The notes: generated by a model from the sequence alone, not told the origin. A stretch of 64,000 bases of DNA from Chrysophaeum taylorii (GCA_029834535.1 JAQMWT010000456.1:1-64000), one strand, 5' to 3'. Shown: positions 40,994 to 52,135, numbered from the stretch's first letter. Translations and numbers: made by a program.

Positions 40994-43726
40994 CTACTTT
41001 TTATTTTTGCGCGAGCGCGACTTGTGCTGTACTTTGGCGATTTTTGCGCGGAGATTCGATACTAATCGGTCGCGGTCGCAAGTTTCTCCTTTGGAGGCGT
41101 GAAGGACGCCGTCGGAATCGACCCACCGGCGCCAGGCGGGCGGGGTGGGTCGCTCGGCGTCGCGGCGGGCGATGGCCGCGTCCTCTTCTGCCTCGCGTCG
41201 CGCGCGTCGCTCGGCGGCGAGCGACGCCAGGAGTCCGTTGGGCTCCTTTTTTGTTTTCTTCGAGGGTTCAGCGAGGACGAGGACGAGGGGTTTTTTGTTC
41301 CCCTCGAGCAGGGCGGGCGGCAGAGGGCCGCCCTCGAGGGTCGCCCCGCGAGAGACGAGCCGGAACTCCGACGAGCCGACTTTGGTCTCGAGCGCGCGCC
41401 TCAGGTCGTCGACCATCGTGCCGCGAACCTCGGCCTCGAAGCGCCGACCCTCGAAGCTGCACGGCACCAAGATCTCGGGCTGCTCGTCGTCTTTTCTCGG
41501 GAAGACTTCCTCGGTTGGGACCTCTTGCTCTTCTTTCGTAGTCGGCTCGGGTTGCTCTTCCGTCGTCGTCGTCGTCGTCGTCGAAAGGACACCATTATCC
41601 ACCGAAGCAGTAGTCGCCGTCGTCGGCACGAGTTGTTCGGGCGGCGGCGGGACCTCCGTCGTCGTCGTCGTCGTCGTAAGGACACCATTATCCACCGAAG
41701 CAGTAGTCGCCGTCGTCGGCTCTTCTTCTGCCCGCTGGAATATTTCGTTTCCTTTGGGAGGAGAGGGCGGCACGACGGAAGGTGGCGGCTCGTAGAAGCG
41801 GTAGTCGCCGTGGTCCTCGATGTAGTCGAGAAGGCTGGCTATCATCGGGGAGGCGCGGACGGTAAAAGAATCGCAGACTACGCAAAGATGACGACGCGCT
41901 CTCGTGACGGCGACGTTGAGTCTGCGATCGTCGTGGAGAAAGCCTAAAGTTCGGGAGGCATTTGCTCGCGTGAGGGAAAGGACGACGGCGTCTCGCTCGG
42001 CGCCCTGGAAGGCGTCGACGGTGTTGACGTCGACGGCGGAGTCTACGAGGAGGCGTCTGATCTCGCGTACTTGGGCCGCGTAGGGCGCGATCACGCAGAC
42101 GTCGCCCTCGAGCGACCTCGCGTGGTCGGCGGCGAGGCGAGCCTCCTGGGGGTTCGATGTGCTTCCGCCCTTGCTTTCCTCCTCCTCCTCAAAGAATCCC
42201 GCCGTGTCGAGGACGACCAACTCGGCGCAGCCGCCGATCGCGGTCGCGAGCCGGCCGCCGTAGAACGCGCGACTCGGCCAGTCGCAGACGGCCGGGCGCA
42301 TTCGGTACTGGGTGTCGAGCATGACGCGGGGGACCCGGGTCCTGACGAGACGTTCGAAGAGCGAGGTCCTGAGGACGCTATTTTCGTTTCCGCTGCGAAC
42401 GACGGGCGCTAACTGCTTATGATCGCCGGCGAGGACGACTCGCCCCGCGTCGGAAGCTTTCAGGATCGGGATCCAGCACGAGGCCTCGAGGGCCTGGGCG
42501 GCTTCGTCGACGACGACGAGGTCGAACTCCGCCTCGAGGAAAGCCGCCCCGGCGTTTGTGGAAAATACGACTGCCCGCCGCAGCACCGTCTCCGCCAGCT
42601 TAGCTTCCCTCGACGCGAGCTCTCGTCTCGTCTTCCTCGCCTCGCGCCATCGGCGTCCGGCAACCAATTCTCTTAGCTCCTTCCGGACGTCTGCGACGAC
42701 CTCGGCACCGTCGGCGCGCTCCATGTGACACTCGAGGGCGTGGCGCGCAGCCGCCGACGAGAGTCGCGCCGGATGACCAACCCTCACCTTGGTCGCTCTC
42801 GCGTCGTCGACCGCCGCGAGCAGCGCGTCCGCGGCCGCGTGGGAACCCGCCGCTGCTAGGACGCGCTCGCCGCGCCTCGCGGCCCGCGAGATTATGGCCC
42901 CGAGGGTCCGCGTCTTCCCGGTTCCGGGCGGTCCCCAAACAAGCGACACCGGCTCGGATTCTGCCAAGCGCACGGCTCGTCGCTGCGCGTCGTTCAGAGA
43001 ACGATCGACCGACGAGGAATCTTTTATCGAAAAATCGACCGCCCGACCTCCTCTATTCGAGAGGGCATCCAGCACCGGGGAGGCCGCACCCGGTACGGCG
43101 GCGACGCAGCGCAGCAGGGCCCCGTCGTCCCGCGGCTCGAGGTGAACGTCGACCTTGTCCGCCGGGATCTCCCGCTCGGTCGCTATCTCCAACGGATCCG
43201 CGCGCCACACCACCCCGCGGACCTCGCCGCCCGCCCACGCTACCCGCACGGCCGCCCGCGGACCGAATTTGTGGTGGTTACACCGCACCGAGATCCGGTA
43301 CCTCCCCCCCGGCCCCGCCGCGTCCCTCTCCGAGACTTTTGCCTTGAACACCGACGTCCCCGCCGCTTCCCGCTCGTCGCTCCCCAGCGACGCGAGCTCG
43401 GCCGCCTCGGCCTCGCGCTCCGCCGCGAGCGCCTCCGCCGTCTCCGCCGCCCAAGCCCGGGCATCGAACTCGTGAAACTTCACCACGAGTGTCCGGTCGC
43501 CAGAGCCAAAGCCGCCGCCTTGGCTAACGTGCGACGCGACGCGCGGCGTCGCCTCGGCCCATTCGTGGATGGCGCGTCGCACCTCGGCCCCCGCGCCGCA
43601 CACCCGGATCTCCTCCTCCTTCGCGCCGAGAACGATTGAAGCCCATTCCGAACCGCCGACCTCATCGAGCCGCCGCCGGAGGACTTGGTCCGGATCGTTG
43701 TCCTCTTCACCCATTGCGACCGACAC
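40994..43726 (-). CDS. SF1B helicase, SMUBP2/UPF1-like, with C-terminal ubiquitin-like domain
   Basis: 910 residues from the ATG at 43726; a second in-frame ATG four codons on is equally possible. The N-terminus holds an R3H/SMUBP-like region of unclear limits and a beta-rich 1B-like domain. Walker A is 'VWGPPGTGKTRTLGAI' (about 264), Walker B 'LVVVDEAAQALEASCW' (about 403), motif III 'VVLAGDHKQLAPVV', motif IV 'MLDTQYRMRP', motif V 'VNTVDAFQGAERDAVVLS' and motif VI 'LNVAVTRARRHLCVV'. These are UPF1-family helicase motifs; such enzymes unwind RNA or DNA 5' to 3'. A Thr/Glu-rich linker contains a duplicated segment ('TTATTASVDNGVL', twice). Then comes a ubiquitin-like fold (about 750-815, 'VRGTMVDDLRRALETKVG', 'FRLVSRGATLEGG') and a Lys/Arg-rich end. 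A ubiquitin-like tail is not typical of SMUBP2. No introns are visible. Confidence 0.88.
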   Translation of the reverse strand: MSVAMGEEDNDPDQVLRRRLDEVGGSEWASIVLGAKEEEIRVCGAGAEVRRAIHEWAEATPRVASHVSQGGGFGSGDRTLVVKFHEFDARAWAAETAEALAAEREAEAAELASLGSDEREAAGTSVFKAKVSERDAAGPGGRYRISVRCNHHKFGPRAAVRVAWAGGEVRGVVWRADPLEIATEREIPADKVDVHLEPRDDGALLRCVAAVPGAASPVLDALSNRGGRAVDFSIKDSSSVDRSLNDAQRRAVRLAESEPVSLVWGPPGTGKTRTLGAIISRAARRGERVLAAAGSHAAADALLAAVDDARATKVRVGHPARLSSAAARHALECHMERADGAEVVADVRKELRELVAGRRWREARKTRRELASREAKLAETVLRRAVVFSTNAGAAFLEAEFDLVVVDEAAQALEASCWIPILKASDAGRVVLAGDHKQLAPVVRSGNENSVLRTSLFERLVRTRVPRVMLDTQYRMRPAVCDWPSRAFYGGRLATAIGGCAELVVLDTAGFFEEEEESKGGSTSNPQEARLAADHARSLEGDVCVIAPYAAQVREIRRLLVDSAVDVNTVDAFQGAERDAVVLSLTRANASRTLGFLHDDRRLNVAVTRARRHLCVVCDSFTVRASPMIASLLDYIEDHGDYRFYEPPPSVVPPSPPKGNEIFQRAEEEPTTATTASVDNGVLTTTTTTTEVPPPPEQLVPTTATTASVDNGVLSTTTTTTTEEQPEPTTKEEQEVPTEEVFPRKDDEQPEILVPCSFEGRRFEAEVRGTMVDDLRRALETKVGSSEFRLVSRGATLEGGPLPPALLEGNKKPLVLVLAEPSKKTKKEPNGLLASLAAERRARREAEEDAAIARRDAERPTPPAWRRWVDSDGVLHASKGETCDRDRLVSNLRAKIAKVQHKSRSRKNKK

Positions 43727-43734
43727 CCGCCGGC

Positions 43735-45120
43735 GGGGTTAGAAATTATTATGATTTCGAGAACGACACCCCGTCGCCGACGGGCTCCGCGTGCTTGTGA
43801 ATCAAAGGCGCCAACCATGAGCTGCCCGTCGTCCGGCTTGAGCTTCAAGTCCCACGACTGCACCTCTGCGTGCCGGTTGCGCTTGGTTCGGTTCGTCCAA
43901 GGTCGGATCGTCGGAACAAACGGACGTGTTCTTGTTGACGTTGAGGCCCTCGAGTTTTAATTTGTCGCGGCGGCCCGACGAGTGGTCGACCTCGAAGAAG
44001 AGGAAGCCTAGTGGAACCTCCACGACGCGACCTGGAGAAGAAGAAGAAGAAGAAAGTTTTTCAAAAAATCGTCGTCGTAGAGGTCGCAAATCTTGATCGT
44101 CTGGAACCACTTGACGCCGTCGCGCTTTCGGAAGATAACCTCATCATCGAACGGGGATCGTAGGCCTCCTCCTCGTTCGTCGTAGAGATGCGGCTCGTTT
44201 GGTTGTTTCGCGATGAAACTTGCGCTGCAGATATTCTCGCGCCGCAAAAAGACGTGAACGCTGGTCGCCTTTTGCCTTCTTCGTCTCTTTCTGCGCGGCG
44301 GCCTCGCAGCCGGCACCGCAGGAGCTTGTGTCTGGCTCGCGCGCTCTTATGGCACTTGTAATGGAGCGCGTTCTTGGCCGCGCCCGGGGATTGCCAAAGG
44401 TGAACGAACGGCTTTGGGTCGGAGTGGCTGGTAGGGAGATTCGGATACGACGACAGGTTGCTCTCCTCCTTCTCCTCCTCATTGATCTGGATCCGTCCGC
44501 TACTACTTGTACCCGCCGAAAAAATAAATAGTCATCGACCTACCACTTGGCGCGATGATGCTTGCGCGTAGGCCTGTAGATTTTCCCGTTTCTCCTCCTC
44601 CAGGCTGATCTGCAGCAGCATGATGGTCGAGGCGACGTGCTGCTACGTTACGTCCTGGAGGCTGCTGCGAAAGGTCGATTTATTTCGAGCCACCACGCCT
44701 TCAACTCGCGCACCAGGTCCGCCGCCGCGTTGTGGACACTCAACTAAGAGATTTGTGATGACGGAGGAGGTCCTCGCAAAAGTAGCCGTCGTTGCGCGCT
44801 CCAAGTCATTTGACGATAAACAGAAGTTTGCGGCGCGGAGGCAGCGTATTGCAAGTACTCCATCCTGTGCGACCGCCTTTAACGCAAGCGCCTCAACGTC
44901 AGCCCGCCGCCCTTAGCAGCGACAGACAAGTGCTCGGTTTCAACGAGCTCGAGGTAGGCGCGCGAAGTGGTGAACTTGGCGCTGATCTCCTCCCCGGGCA
45001 TTTCGTCCTAGCTCTGATACATCGAGTAGGAGCTCGCTGCCAGCGTCGATCTTTCTCTCAGCTGATCGATCCATTTGCCGGAATCGTGATTATTGCTGGG
45101 GGTCGAGAATATGTCTGAGC
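43735..45120 (-). other. Unassigned minus-strand coding traces
   Basis: Several coherent segments read on the minus strand in shifting frames: 'NFCLSSNDLERATTATFA' (about 44760-44860), 'PHLYDERGGGLRSPFDDE' and 'VKWFQTIKICDLYDDDFL' (about 44060-44190), 'FFEVDHSSGRRDKLKLEGL' (about 43945-44005) and 'SWDLKLKPDDGQLMVGAFD' (about 43800-43860). They could be exons of one spliced gene whose end lies just upstream of the helicase start, or a decayed gene. No family recognised. Confidence 0.35.
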
Positions 45121-45169
45121 CCCCACATTTGCCCAACGTCAATCTCGATGTTTTTTGCGCAAGAGTCAT

Positions 45170-45295
<126 letters not shown>

Positions 45296-45425
45296 ACCAA
45301 CGGATGTTTTCATGGCGAAAGCCCGTGCTGACAACAAACTCCTGTTGAGTCTTCGCAGGAGGCCGGCCGCTCGGGATCAGCGTCGTCTACTTAATCACAG
45401 CGGAAGTTCTCGACGTCATTGTTTC

Positions 45426-45562
45426 ACGAACTCACGAACTCACGAACTCACGAACTCACGAACTCACGTCGTCGAGTCACGAACTCACGAACTCACGAAC
45501 TCACGAACTCACGAACTCACGAACTCACGAACTCACGAACTCACGAACTCACTCACTCCTCA
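45426..45562. repeat. ACGAACTC octanucleotide tandem repeat
   Basis: About 15 copies of 'acgaactc', interrupted once by 'acgtcgtcgagtc'. It lies between the TTTC run and the hydrolase gene. Confidence 0.95.
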
Positions 45563-45734
45563 CGGAGGCCAGCAGCTGAAATAAAATCGAACGTAGGTTT
45601 TTCGGACCTCCTCGCCGCGACTTTTTAAATGAATGACTCCGCGGGCCGGCCGGTCGAATTAGCTCGCGTACCTCCCGCCCTCCTACTATATAACCAGTAG
45701 CGACTCTTGGCGCGACTCTGTGGCGGCCGAAGCC

Positions 45735-47084
45735 TCAGGCCTGGGCCTCGAGGAGTAATGCGGGGAGCCACTTGTCGATCTGGGGCTCGGCGCCGTACCA
45801 TCGGTCGGTGGGGGTGGTGGTGCCCGGGAGGTTGATGGAATGGAGGACGCCGGGGAGGGTAATTTGGCGGCGGGCGTAGGGGAGGTGGGCGGAGGCCTCG
45901 GGGACGACGCCGTCGCCGCAGAAGTAGGCGGCGTCGGGGCCGCGGACGCGCGTGTAGGAGTCGAGCGTGGCGGGGTCGACCGCGTCGACGGCGTCGCCGG
46001 CGACCGTGACGATGGGAACGTCGGGGGGGGTGGCATCGGCGGCTCGGAGCGCCTCGAGAACGCCGCGCGTGGCGCAGGCGGCGCCAACGGGCGGACGATG
46101 GGGCGTGCCGAGGGTCGCCGCAGCGCTAATTTTGAGGTGGGGCGCGCGGCGCAGCAAGGCTCGCAGGAGCCAGCCGCCCGCGGAATGGGCGACGACGAGG
46201 GCGTTTTCGTTGGAGGTGATCGCGTCCTCGGCGACGTCTAGGTACCAAGCGTACGCCGGAGTCGTCCAGTCGGCGTCGCCGCGCCACACCTTCGGATCGC
46301 CGACGCCCCGCGAGAAGACCCGGAGCCAGTCGGTCCGGCGCACGGGGAGCACCTCTACCCTGGCGCCGCGGCGCTCGAGACAGGCCTTGAGTCCGACGGT
46401 CTCCGATTGACCTAGAGGCGAGACGTAGTCGACCTCGTCGTTTCCAAAACCAGGGAAAACGACGACCGTGCGGCCGTCGAGGCGGACGGGGGCGGGGTCT
46501 CGCTCGGGTCGCACGAGGGCCAGGAGCGCCTCGGTCGCGCTCAGGTTTTCCCAAAATTCGTCGTAGAGCGTTACCCTTCCGTCCTCGCCGCTCGTGAACG
46601 TCGTCCGGCCGTCCAGCCGCAGCCGCGGCCGCCACGGAACCCCGAGGGTCCCCTCCATGCGCCACCTCGCTTCGACGGTGTCGGCGTTTATGACGCGCAG
46701 GTCCCGGAGCGCGACCCGCTTGGACCGGATCAGCCCGAGGTAAGGCTCCAGCAGCCGAACGTTCCGCTCGAACTGTGACAACCCCGTAAACTCGAGCGTC
46801 GGGTCCCGGAAGGTGCAGTCCTCCGCATATACCTCGGGGTCGATCTGCCCCGTCCAGAGGTATTGCTTCTCGTACACGTCGGACCGAAGTCTCTCGACGA
46901 GTGTCGCTTGCGAGATGCTCGCCAGCTCGCGCCGTCGCGGCGCCGCTGCTCTGCCCGACGGCGACGTCAGCTGCAGCGCAGCGGTCAATCCTCCGACCAC
47001 GCCCTTGGCTACGACGGAGGACGTCGCGTACGACTCCAACCCGGAAGCAAGGCCCGCGACGACCAGGACTGATTGCCACGTCAT
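45735..47084 (-). CDS. DUF2358 (NTF2-like) - alpha/beta-hydrolase fusion protein
   Basis: 449 residues, single frame. The first 40 residues are hydrophobic and hydroxylated without acidic clusters, suggesting a targeting peptide. Residues about 60-190 match the DUF2358 pattern ('LRSDVYEKQYLWTGQIDPEV', 'CTFRDPTLEFTGLSQFERN', 'RWRMEGTLGVPWRPRLRL', 'LYDEFWENL'). Residues about 205-449 form an alpha/beta-hydrolase: 'VVVFPGFGNDEVDYVSPL', nucleophile elbow 'VVAHSAGGWLLRALL' with Ser near 305, and 'GDGVVPEASAHLP' with 'GVLHSI' for the Asp/His side. This resembles plastid lipase-like proteins of plants and algae; the substrate is unknown. It is probably a chloroplast or membrane-associated ester hydrolase (inference). 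Confidence 0.85.
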   Translation of the reverse strand: MTWQSVLVVAGLASGLESYATSSVVAKGVVGGLTAALQLTSPSGRAAAPRRRELASISQATLVERLRSDVYEKQYLWTGQIDPEVYAEDCTFRDPTLEFTGLSQFERNVRLLEPYLGLIRSKRVALRDLRVINADTVEARWRMEGTLGVPWRPRLRLDGRTTFTSGEDGRVTLYDEFWENLSATEALLALVRPERDPAPVRLDGRTVVVFPGFGNDEVDYVSPLGQSETVGLKACLERRGARVEVLPVRRTDWLRVFSRGVGDPKVWRGDADWTTPAYAWYLDVAEDAITSNENALVVAHSAGGWLLRALLRRAPHLKISAAATLGTPHRPPVGAACATRGVLEALRAADATPPDVPIVTVAGDAVDAVDPATLDSYTRVRGPDAAYFCGDGVVPEASAHLPYARRQITLPGVLHSINLPGTTTPTDRWYGAEPQIDKWLPALLLEAQA

Positions 47085-47114
47085 TTCTTTTCTGTTGGAA
47101 AGGCGGCGGAGGTA

Positions 47115-47730
47115 CTAAACTACTCTAAGGTTTAGGAGTAAACTCAAAGCTTAGCGAACACGTGCGCAGCAGCTTATTAGATTGGCGGGGGAGAGAGAGA
47201 GCACAATGAGACTGGGGTGGCTTTTGTAACCCATAGGTGGTTAGCAGCGAACGACGTGCGTCATCAGGGATACTATAGTCTATTATTATGCTTCGAGCCG
47301 CAGGGGGCAGGCGAAGACGCGTGCTACCGCCGGCCGCAAGTGCGACGAAGTGTGGGCGCCCTGCTGGACGCGGGCGGCCTGGGTGGTGGGGCTGCCCGAG
47401 GCGGCGACTTGGCTCGGTGTGCGGAAACGGGGAGGATGCCTCGGGGGACCAATCCAATCCATCTACGGGGTGCGGTGCTTCGCAAAATGAATAGCGAGCT
47501 ATCATCGGGGGTATGTTACAGGGGTTTTGAAGGTCGACTGCGAACAGGAGGGGGGGTGGTAGGGTTTGACTGCAAAGAGGGCGGGCGCGCGTGGGGGCTT
47601 GAGGGCATGATACAAGCGCGTTTGAGCATAAACCCGTTTTTTTTTCTCCCCGCAACTTCAGATCGACCGCCCCACCAACGCCGCTCGGCCACTTTCGAGT
47701 AAGCCTCAAAAGGCGTCGATCGGCACCTGG
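47115..47730. other. Fragments of dispersed repeats
   Basis: At 47120-47220 there is a piece of the helicase-family end region ('gcagcttattagattggcgg'). At about 47320-47440 the sequence matches the LINE 3' region ('gtgcgacgaag', 'gcggcctgggtggtgggg'). At 47516-47560 there is another LINE-end-like 'aaggtcgactgcgaacagg'. No gene called. Confidence 0.5.
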
Positions 47731-48974
47731 AGACCTGGAAAATGTCGCGATTAGCGAGTAGTTTTATATTACACGTTGACTTGGAATTATCGTGATTGGA
47801 AGAAAGGTGCAAATATGATAAGACAGAGTATCGGGAGGTGGATGTGAGACGTTGGGTGTGGCCGTTTAAGGCGGTGAAGGGGGTGTAATAGATGGTGGTA
47901 TTAAGAAAAGCGGCGGAGTGGAACTAGAATCAGTCAAGGTTGGAGTAGGCATAGGAGCAGAAAAGGTAGTGTTCGTGGTGTTGGTTTTGGTGGGTTGGGG
48001 TTGTTGGGTGTTTTTGGAGTCATTGGAAGTGTTGCGCTGTTGAGAAGAACGGCGATGGTGGGTAGGGCGTTGTCGTGGAATAGCTAGGAACTTTGAAACT
48101 TGCGCCAGTCCCTCTTAAAGTGATGATCCTTACAGCAGCCGCTAAAATGACATTGGGTGGTGCGTCGGAGTCGAGTAGAGCCAGGTTGTTGGGAAAGGGG
48201 AGCGTCTAGGGTAGGTCAGTTGGAAGAGTCTGAAGTCGGGGTTGTGGCTGACGACGCGGCGGATAGCGCGACGGTAGTGGTTGTGCATGCCATCAAAATT
48301 GTATGTTGTTGAACTTCTCAAGGGTACAACCACAGTCGTCGGTACGAAACGCGAGACGATAAAACAAAGCCAGTAAGGCTTGAAGCACGATGCACGTAGT
48401 CAAATGCGAGGACACACTCGAGGGTGCGTCGGATCAGGTACAATGCCGAGCAACTTGAACTCCGGTGATGAACGTGTTGAGGAAGTTCGCAAGATCATCA
48501 ATATGGTTGTACACCAGTGAATGCAGTGAAGCAATAGCGATGGAGCTACGCGGTTCCCGTGGCCCATGTAGACATCTGTAATGCGCTTGTAAAGCCGCGT
48601 GAAGTTCATGTCGCGGTTTTCACAGATATCAACGGTGTTGCTGGACGCGAAATTCTTCTTCAGAGCAGCGAGATGCTGAGATGCTAGTCCAAGTATCGTT
48701 GGTCAAGATAATGTGATCGCCGGTGGAGTTGATCATGTTCTCAAGACGACGTGTCCATTGGTGGAAAAAAAAAATGTCGCTCACCGCTGAAGGCATCAAG
48801 TTTTTGAGAAAGTTTACTGTCTTTGATATCGATCGAGGACATGTTAGACGACAACGAACCGAACACGTAGCAATGAACTGAAGCCGATGAGGAGTCGCCG
48901 TGAAGTCAAGCACAGGTTCGATCGTGAACGAGCACCTGTACCATGTGACAACAGAAATGGGGCGTTACACTAGC

Positions 48975-49040
48975 GATAAGGGAATGACGTAGTAGGGATA
49001 CTGGATACGTGGTGCAGGGGTAAGTGTCATAGCTTCCTTC
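48975..49040 (-). repeat. Copia LTR-like segment, minus orientation
   Basis: About 60 bases containing 'ggatactggatacgtggt', the reverse complement of the segment at 50940-51002. Confidence 0.7.
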
Positions 49041-50939
49041 CGCACTGTATCATCCTGTCAATCCCTGTATGTTAATTATTCTAGCTTTCGTTTGTTAGTT
49101 CATTATGTCTTCCTTCCCCCCTGTCTCGCCCACACCCCTGTTGATCCCCCACGTGTCGATGCTTACACTGATGACGGCGCTATCACTTCCACTCATTTGC
49201 GCGAAGCTCGAGCCCATCCCAATCCAGCTCGTCGGTTACAAGCCATCGCTTAAGAATATCATTCCCTCGGTCAGCTCGGTTGCTGGGATGATGTTCGCGT
49301 TCCTTCTACTATTTTCTGGCAACATCCGCACTTTGAAGTGGGTCCTCCGCAAGAAGAATGAATCTGGCCGCTTCAAATCATATAAAGCTCGCCCTTGTTG
49401 TCCGCGGTTACACCCAGGTTCACGGCATTGATTATCACGATACGTATTCTCCGGTCGCCAACATTGTCACCATTCGGTTCTTTCTCACCTTCGTTGCTGT
49501 TCATGACTGGGATTTGCACAAGATGGATGTCAGCACCGCTTTTATCCAAGCTCCCATTGACGAAGACATCTATGTCTGCCCACCCGAAGGCTATGCTCCT
49601 CGCCAACCCACAGATGGTTCCAAATTCGTTTACAAACTCCGTCGCTCTTGGTATGGTTGCAAACAAGCTTGTCGCAATTGGTGGCTTTATTTGGAACGGT
49701 TCCTTGTCAACGATTGTGGCTTCGTCCGCGGATCTGGTGACACTTGCAGTTACAAGCCGTTGCTTAATTCCCCTGTCGTTCTGCGTCTTGTTCTTGTCGT
49801 TGATGATCTTCTTGTGGCGCGCCCTCGTCATTGCCTTGGGCCTTCTCCCTCCGTTTCAAAGCCTTCACTGATGTCAACGAACTCGATCTTCACACTTACG
49901 TTGGTCTCCGCATTACGCGTGATCGCGCACGTCGCACGCTCGCTATCGACCAATCCCATGCTATCCGTGAAATCCTCACCGAACATCGCTTCATCAACAG
50001 TAAACCAGAATTGACTCCCGCTCCCAAAGGTCTTCATCTTTCTGCGGCTGATTGTCCTGCACCTGGCTCCCCCGATCACGTCTTCATGGCACGCATCCCT
50101 TTTCGTCGTATTGTCGGTTGTGTCTTGTTTATTTCTGTTATGACTCGCCCTGATATCACTTGGTCCGTCAATCAGTGTGCGCGTTTTACCCACAATCCTG
50201 GTAAACCCCATTGGCACACGCCTTATCTCATACCATCCGTTATCTCGATGGTACTCAAGATCTTGCCCTTATTCTTGGTCGCGATTCTACCCTTCGTCTC
50301 TGTGGTTATTCCGACTCCAGCTGGGCCGACGACCCCGATGACAGCCACTCCACCACTGGCTTTTGTTTTCTGCTTGCTGGCTCTATGATCTCCTACTGCT
50401 CCCGCTCGCAGTACCTCCTCGCCCGCTCATCTTTTGAAGCCGAATTGCTCGCTCTTTACGCCGCTACTGCTGAGCTCACCTGGCTTCTCAAACTTTTTGA
50501 CGACTTTGATCTCCCTCGTCACACGGTACCTATGTATGTCGATAACAGCACCACCGTCACCCAAGTCCGTCTCCAGTGTCTCACGAGGCGCACCCGCCAC
50601 ATTGACATTCGGTTTTACAGCACCGCCGAATATCATCGCAATCACATCATTGATCTCCAACACATTCCCCGCCTTGACAATCTCAGCGATATCTTCACCC
50701 GTAGTACGGAAGCTCCTCCCTTCCTTCGGCTTCGTGCTCGTTACCTCACCTCGTGACTTCGCATTGCATCTCCTGTCTTCTTATGCCACAACGCCTCTCA
50801 TGACGTCTTTTTCCACCTTCACGCTTCTCCTCTTTGAGCGCCTCACTTACTCCTTTTTCCCTTTTCTTTCTTTTCCAGCACCTGTGTGAAGGTCTCACTT
50901 CCCCCATTTTCCTTTTCTTTCTTTTCCAGCACCTGTGTG

Positions 50940-51002
50940 AGGAAGCTATGACACTTACCCCCTGTACCACGTATCCAGTATCCCTACGTCATTGCCCAAT
51001 TC
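50940..51002 (+). repeat. Copia LTR-like segment, plus orientation
   Basis: About 60 bases beginning 'tgaggaagctatgacac', pairing as an inverted repeat with 48975-49040. It is preceded by polypyrimidine runs with a short direct repeat ('ttttccagcacctgtgtga') at about 50870 and 50925. Confidence 0.7.
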
Positions 51003-51019
51003 CTGTTCGTGGAAATGGA

Positions 51020-52135
51020 GAGGCGTCACGCAGTGTCTGACGCCTGACGCGCAGTCCGAGCGCGTCCGGACAGTGTCGATGCATCCAGGCAGCCTGGTGG
51101 CTTTCGCCATCGTAGCTGCAGTCGGAGGAGAAGAGACGACGGAGTACACCAGAACTGTGCTCTGGCCTCCAAAGGCACGAGAGGAGCTCTTTTGACCCAC
51201 TCCTGGCAGGGCGTGGGGCAGTACTCGAAGTCGCACAAGCACGCTGGGAAGTACTTGGTGTGGTGCTTTGACTACCACGAGCGAGAGCTGGAGCGAGGAA
51301 GGACCGAGATCGTCAAGGTGGGTGGGTGTCTACGACACTGTCGCGGAAGCCGTCCTGCTCATCGCCAAGCATCGCCTCGCGCGTGAGCTCAAGGCCAACG
51401 CTGCCGGTCGCAAGAAGAATACGAAAGAGGCCGAGGCGGGACCCCGTGCCGGTTCGCCAGCGAAGAAGAAGGCGCGCGCGGCCGCGGCGGTTTCACTCGG
51501 AGCTCCCACTGGGCCTCGCCGCAGCTCTAGTCGCTCGCAGTTCGCTCGACCGCGGCGGTTTCACTCGGAGCTCCCACCGGGCCTCGCCGCAGCTCTAGTC
51601 GCTTGCAGTTCGCTCGACCGCACCAGTCCAAGCAGAATCACAACGGATCCTGGCGAACTGCACCGACTTCAAGGTTGAAAAGAAGCTCCTCCAACAGCTC
51701 GTCGAAGACCGCCTCCTCCTTCTCTTTAGCTATCCCGAGCTCACCGGTGACGGCGTCGAGTACGGGCGGGGCAAGTCCGAGCAGTACTACCGTCGCCACA
51801 ACGTCGGCACTGCGGCGCAGATGACTGCCAACCAACTCACCCTCATCTTCGAGTCCATTGATGCTGCCAACCTGCCTGTCGCTCGCCTCATGCGCTACTC
51901 GCGGAAGGCGCGCGAGTACAAGCTCGCGTACGCCAGCGAAAACCAAGGTGGCGCCGAAATGGACAACACCACCATCGAGGCCGCCAAGCATACCCAGAAA
52001 CTCCGCCGGGAACACCGCGCGCATCGCTCAATCCCGCAAAGTGAGCTTGCTCTTCTCGACGAGGCGGAAACAGGAGCATATCACGACTTTAATACACATC
52101 TGCCGCGTTTCATGATGCCGCTTTCTCGAGGGTGA
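51020..52135 (+). other. Unassigned broken coding trace
   Basis: Plus-strand segments in shifting frames seem to belong to one protein: 'KYLVWCFDYHERELERGR' (about 51250-51305), 'VYDTVAEAVLLIAKHRLA' (about 51330-51385), a Lys/Ala-rich basic stretch, 'DFKVEKKLLQQLVEDRLL' (about 51665-51720), and the open frame 51821-52135 ('MTANQLTLIFESIDAANL'). The family is not recognised. It follows directly on the copia remains and may be part of another mobile element. Confidence 0.35.
51484..51619. repeat. 68-bp tandem duplication
   Basis: Two head-to-tail copies of a unit starting 'gcggcggtttcactcgg' (51484-51551 and 51552-51619), differing at about two bases. It lies inside the broken coding trace. 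Confidence 0.85.

Larger units (their letters stand above)
47750..51005. mobile_element. Ty1/copia LTR retrotransposon remains, rearranged (fossil)
   Basis: A pol-like part on the plus strand (about 49320-50756) has copia-type reverse transcriptase and RNase H ('WDLHKMDVSTAFIQAPI', 'LRRSWYGCKQACRNWWLYL', 'ADDPDDSHSTTGFCFLLAG', 'IDLQHIPRLDNLSDIFTRS'). A gag-like part lies on the minus strand (about 48140-48913, 'ENMINSTGDHIILTNDTW'). Related LTR-like segments of about 60 bp at 48975-49040 and 50940-51002 are in opposite orientation. The gag side is therefore inverted relative to the pol side, either by an inversion or by two neighbouring elements. It is clearly broken, with several breaks, and old. 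Confidence 0.75.

Noticed and set aside
45426-45562. Possible CRISPR-like array
   Set aside because: The unit is an 8-base head-to-tail repeat with no spacers; it is a minisatellite in eukaryotic DNA.
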